Shown here: piece by piece, positions 13,484 through 14,426 of the stretch | Position numbering within the stretch: the stretch's first letter is position 1 | Layout: every line of letters begins with the position of its first letter | From: Acidobacteriota bacterium | GTDB taxonomy: Bacteria; Acidobacteriota; Terriglobia; Terriglobales; Acidobacteriaceae | DNA: 14,426 nucleotides | Direction of reading: 5' to 3' | Assembly: GCA_003225515.1 (NCBI GenBank) | Contig: QIAK01000075.1 | Coordinates: 1-14,426, forward strand | Position numbers and translations under genes: made by a program | The notes under the pieces: model-generated | The model's input: the letters and a program-made list of their open reading frames with translations, nothing else | What the model was told of the DNA's origin: nothing | Database searches by the model: none

Positions 13484-13504
13484 TTTTGGCTTTTGGCTTT
13501 TGGC
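13484..13504. repeat. Heptamer tandem repeat, TTTTGGC x3
   Basis: Three exact copies of TTTTGGC, followed at 13505-13529 by imperfect CAGCT/TCAGC-type repeats. It fills part of the 109-bp cinA-thpR spacer. It resembles the short 7-nt tandem repeats described in cyanobacteria (STRR) in unit length only. Confidence 0.65.
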
Positions 13505-13582
13505 TCTCAGCTGTCAGCTTTCAACTCTCGAACGTGCCGGCGAGAATTCACAGGAACTTAGGACCGGAGCTGGCATTTCTTT

Positions 13583-14170
13583 ATGCGCCTGTTTATTGCT
13601 CTCGACATTGATGACACCATTCGCGAACGCGTCTCTCGGTTTGTGGAGGGAGTTTGTGGATTTGCTCCCGATGCGCGCTGGGTCAAAGCGGAATCGCTGC
13701 ATTTGACTCTGAAGTTTATTGGTGAACAAGCGGAAACTGCGCTCGAACCGATCAAGAACGCGTTAAGCACAATTTCCGTCAGCCCTGCGACCATTCAATT
13801 CCGCGGATGCGGATTCTTCCCTACGGCAAAATCGCCGCGCGTATTCTGGATTGGAATGGAAGCTGGCCCTGAACTCGCGAAATTGGCTGGGGCTATTGAC
13901 GATCAGATGGCGCCGCTCGGCATCGCAAAAGAAGAGCGTGCGTTCAGTCCGCATCTGACGCTCGCGCGCGGCGCAGGCCAGTCCGGTTCGCCGCGATGGC
14001 GCAACGGCGACGGCCCGACTCGCACCTTCCAAAAGCTGCAAGAAAAACTCTGCGCACTTCCCGTTCCAGAGTTTGGTACTATGACCGCCCGCGAGTTCTT
14101 TGTGTACCAGAGTCGACTGTCCCCGAAGGGATCGACGTACACAAAACTGGCAAGCTTTGAGTTAAAGTAG
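13583..14170 (+). CDS. thpR: RNA 2',3'-cyclic phosphodiesterase (2H family)
   Basis: A 195-residue member of the LigT/ThpR 2H phosphoesterases, which open 2',3'-cyclic phosphates on RNA ends to 2'-phosphates and can join some tRNA halves in vitro. Both catalytic HxTx motifs are present: His40-Leu-Thr42 ('LHLTLKFIGE') and His124-Leu-Thr126 ('FSPHLTLAR'). 'MRLFIALDI' is the standard N-terminus. The only purine-rich stretch upstream (CGGAG, 13565-13569) is 13 nt from ATG 13583, so the ribosome site is poor. It follows cinA after a 109-nt spacer. Confidence 0.94.
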   Translation: MRLFIALDIDDTIRERVSRFVEGVCGFAPDARWVKAESLHLTLKFIGEQAETALEPIKNALSTISVSPATIQFRGCGFFPTAKSPRVFWIGMEAGPELAKLAGAIDDQMAPLGIAKEERAFSPHLTLARGAGQSGSPRWRNGDGPTRTFQKLQEKLCALPVPEFGTMTAREFFVYQSRLSPKGSTYTKLASFELK

Positions 14171-14271
14171 CGCCGGCCTGCCCCGGGGTCGCGGGAGCCT
14201 GCCTGGAGATCGTCTGAGTAGCGTGCCGGCCACATTGCAGCAGCACCACGGAATTCAACAAACTTTGAATC

Positions 14272-14426
14272 ATGGGAAGAGTCCTTGTCGTTATGATTGC
14301 CGCCGCAAGTTACCTGCTGGGTTCCATTCCCTTCGGCTACCTCCTCGTGCGCATCGTCTATGGTGAAGACGTCCGCCGTGCCGGGAGTGGAAACATCGGC
14401 GCTACTAACGTGGCTCGTAAATCTCC
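14272..14426 (+). CDS. plsY: Acyl-phosphate glycerol-3-phosphate acyltransferase, 5' part
   Basis: The first 51 codons of an inner-membrane acyltransferase that transfers an acyl group from acyl-phosphate to glycerol-3-phosphate, the first step of phospholipid synthesis; the window ends inside it. Residues 9-27 form the first helix with 'YLLGSIPFGYLL'. 'RRAGSGNIGATNVARK' (35-50) is the phosphate-binding motif of PlsY. ATG 14272 gives the usual distance to the motif; ATG 14293 in the same frame is possible. No Shine-Dalgarno sequence is seen. The 14171-14271 spacer has no clear terminator, so read-through from thpR is possible. Confidence 0.93.
   Translation, partial: MGRVLVVMIAAASYLLGSIPFGYLLVRIVYGEDVRRAGSGNIGATNVARKS

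Noticed and set aside
14253..14270. ATTCAA/TTGAAT inverted repeat just before plsY
   Set aside because: A 6-bp repeat with a 6-nt gap is expected often by chance; nothing else supports an operator.
1..14426. CRISPR array, tRNA, rRNA, insertion sequence or prophage genes
   Set aside because: No spaced repeat array, no tRNA-like arm set, and no transposase, integrase or phage protein was recognised on either strand.

Overview
The window reads as bacterial chromosome of fairly high GC. The overall style suggests a soil Acidobacteriota (Terriglobia, Koribacter-like): glycine-rich outer-membrane barrel, DUF4440-type secreted protein, TgpA transglutaminase, FabH with a Gly-rich 'MPGGGSLNP' segment, and short GC-rich intergenic repeats. 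This assignment is inference from protein style, not from a database match. A Gram-negative envelope is supported by the predicted outer-membrane barrel at 7926-8567.

Layout. 27-610: a complete mazEF toxin-antitoxin pair (+). 801-1775: a ten-helix EamA/DMT exporter (-), with a 12-bp perfect inverted repeat across its stop codon. 1982-2422: a secreted DUF4440/SnoaL-like protein (-). 2619-4711: two tandem fabH paralogues (-), each starting on TTG and each behind its own copy of the same candidate promoter. 4964-5242: a small STAS-like protein (-) behind helically phased direct repeats. 5395-5499: the small SRP RNA gene (ffs, -). 5736-about 7929: a TgpA-type membrane transglutaminase (+), whose frame runs on antisense through 7926-8567, a beta-barrel outer-membrane protein gene (-). 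8726-14426: a (+) run of rimO, yacG, pgpA, an IPT plus NHL-propeller protein, cinA, thpR and the first 51 codons of plsY.

How the genes fit together. Three themes recur. Lipid synthesis: two FabH enzymes start fatty-acid chains, PlsY makes lysophosphatidate, and PgpA makes phosphatidylglycerol. Translation and RNA upkeep: RimO modifies ribosomal protein S12, SRP RNA targets membrane proteins, ThpR acts on RNA ends, and MazF cleaves mRNA. Nucleotide upkeep and topology: CinA/PncC and the gyrase inhibitor YacG. yacG and pgpA overlap by 4 nt and are probably translationally coupled; mazE and mazF overlap by 7 nt.

I do not see a clearly new defence or mobile system, CRISPR array, tRNA, rRNA or insertion sequence. 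The items most worth a second look are the tgpA frame that runs antisense through the barrel gene, the fabH duplication that includes its promoter, a palindromic repeat family, heptamer tandem repeats in two spacers, the structured region upstream of the STAS-like gene, and several genes with a -10-like box just 8-11 nt before the start and no Shine-Dalgarno sequence.
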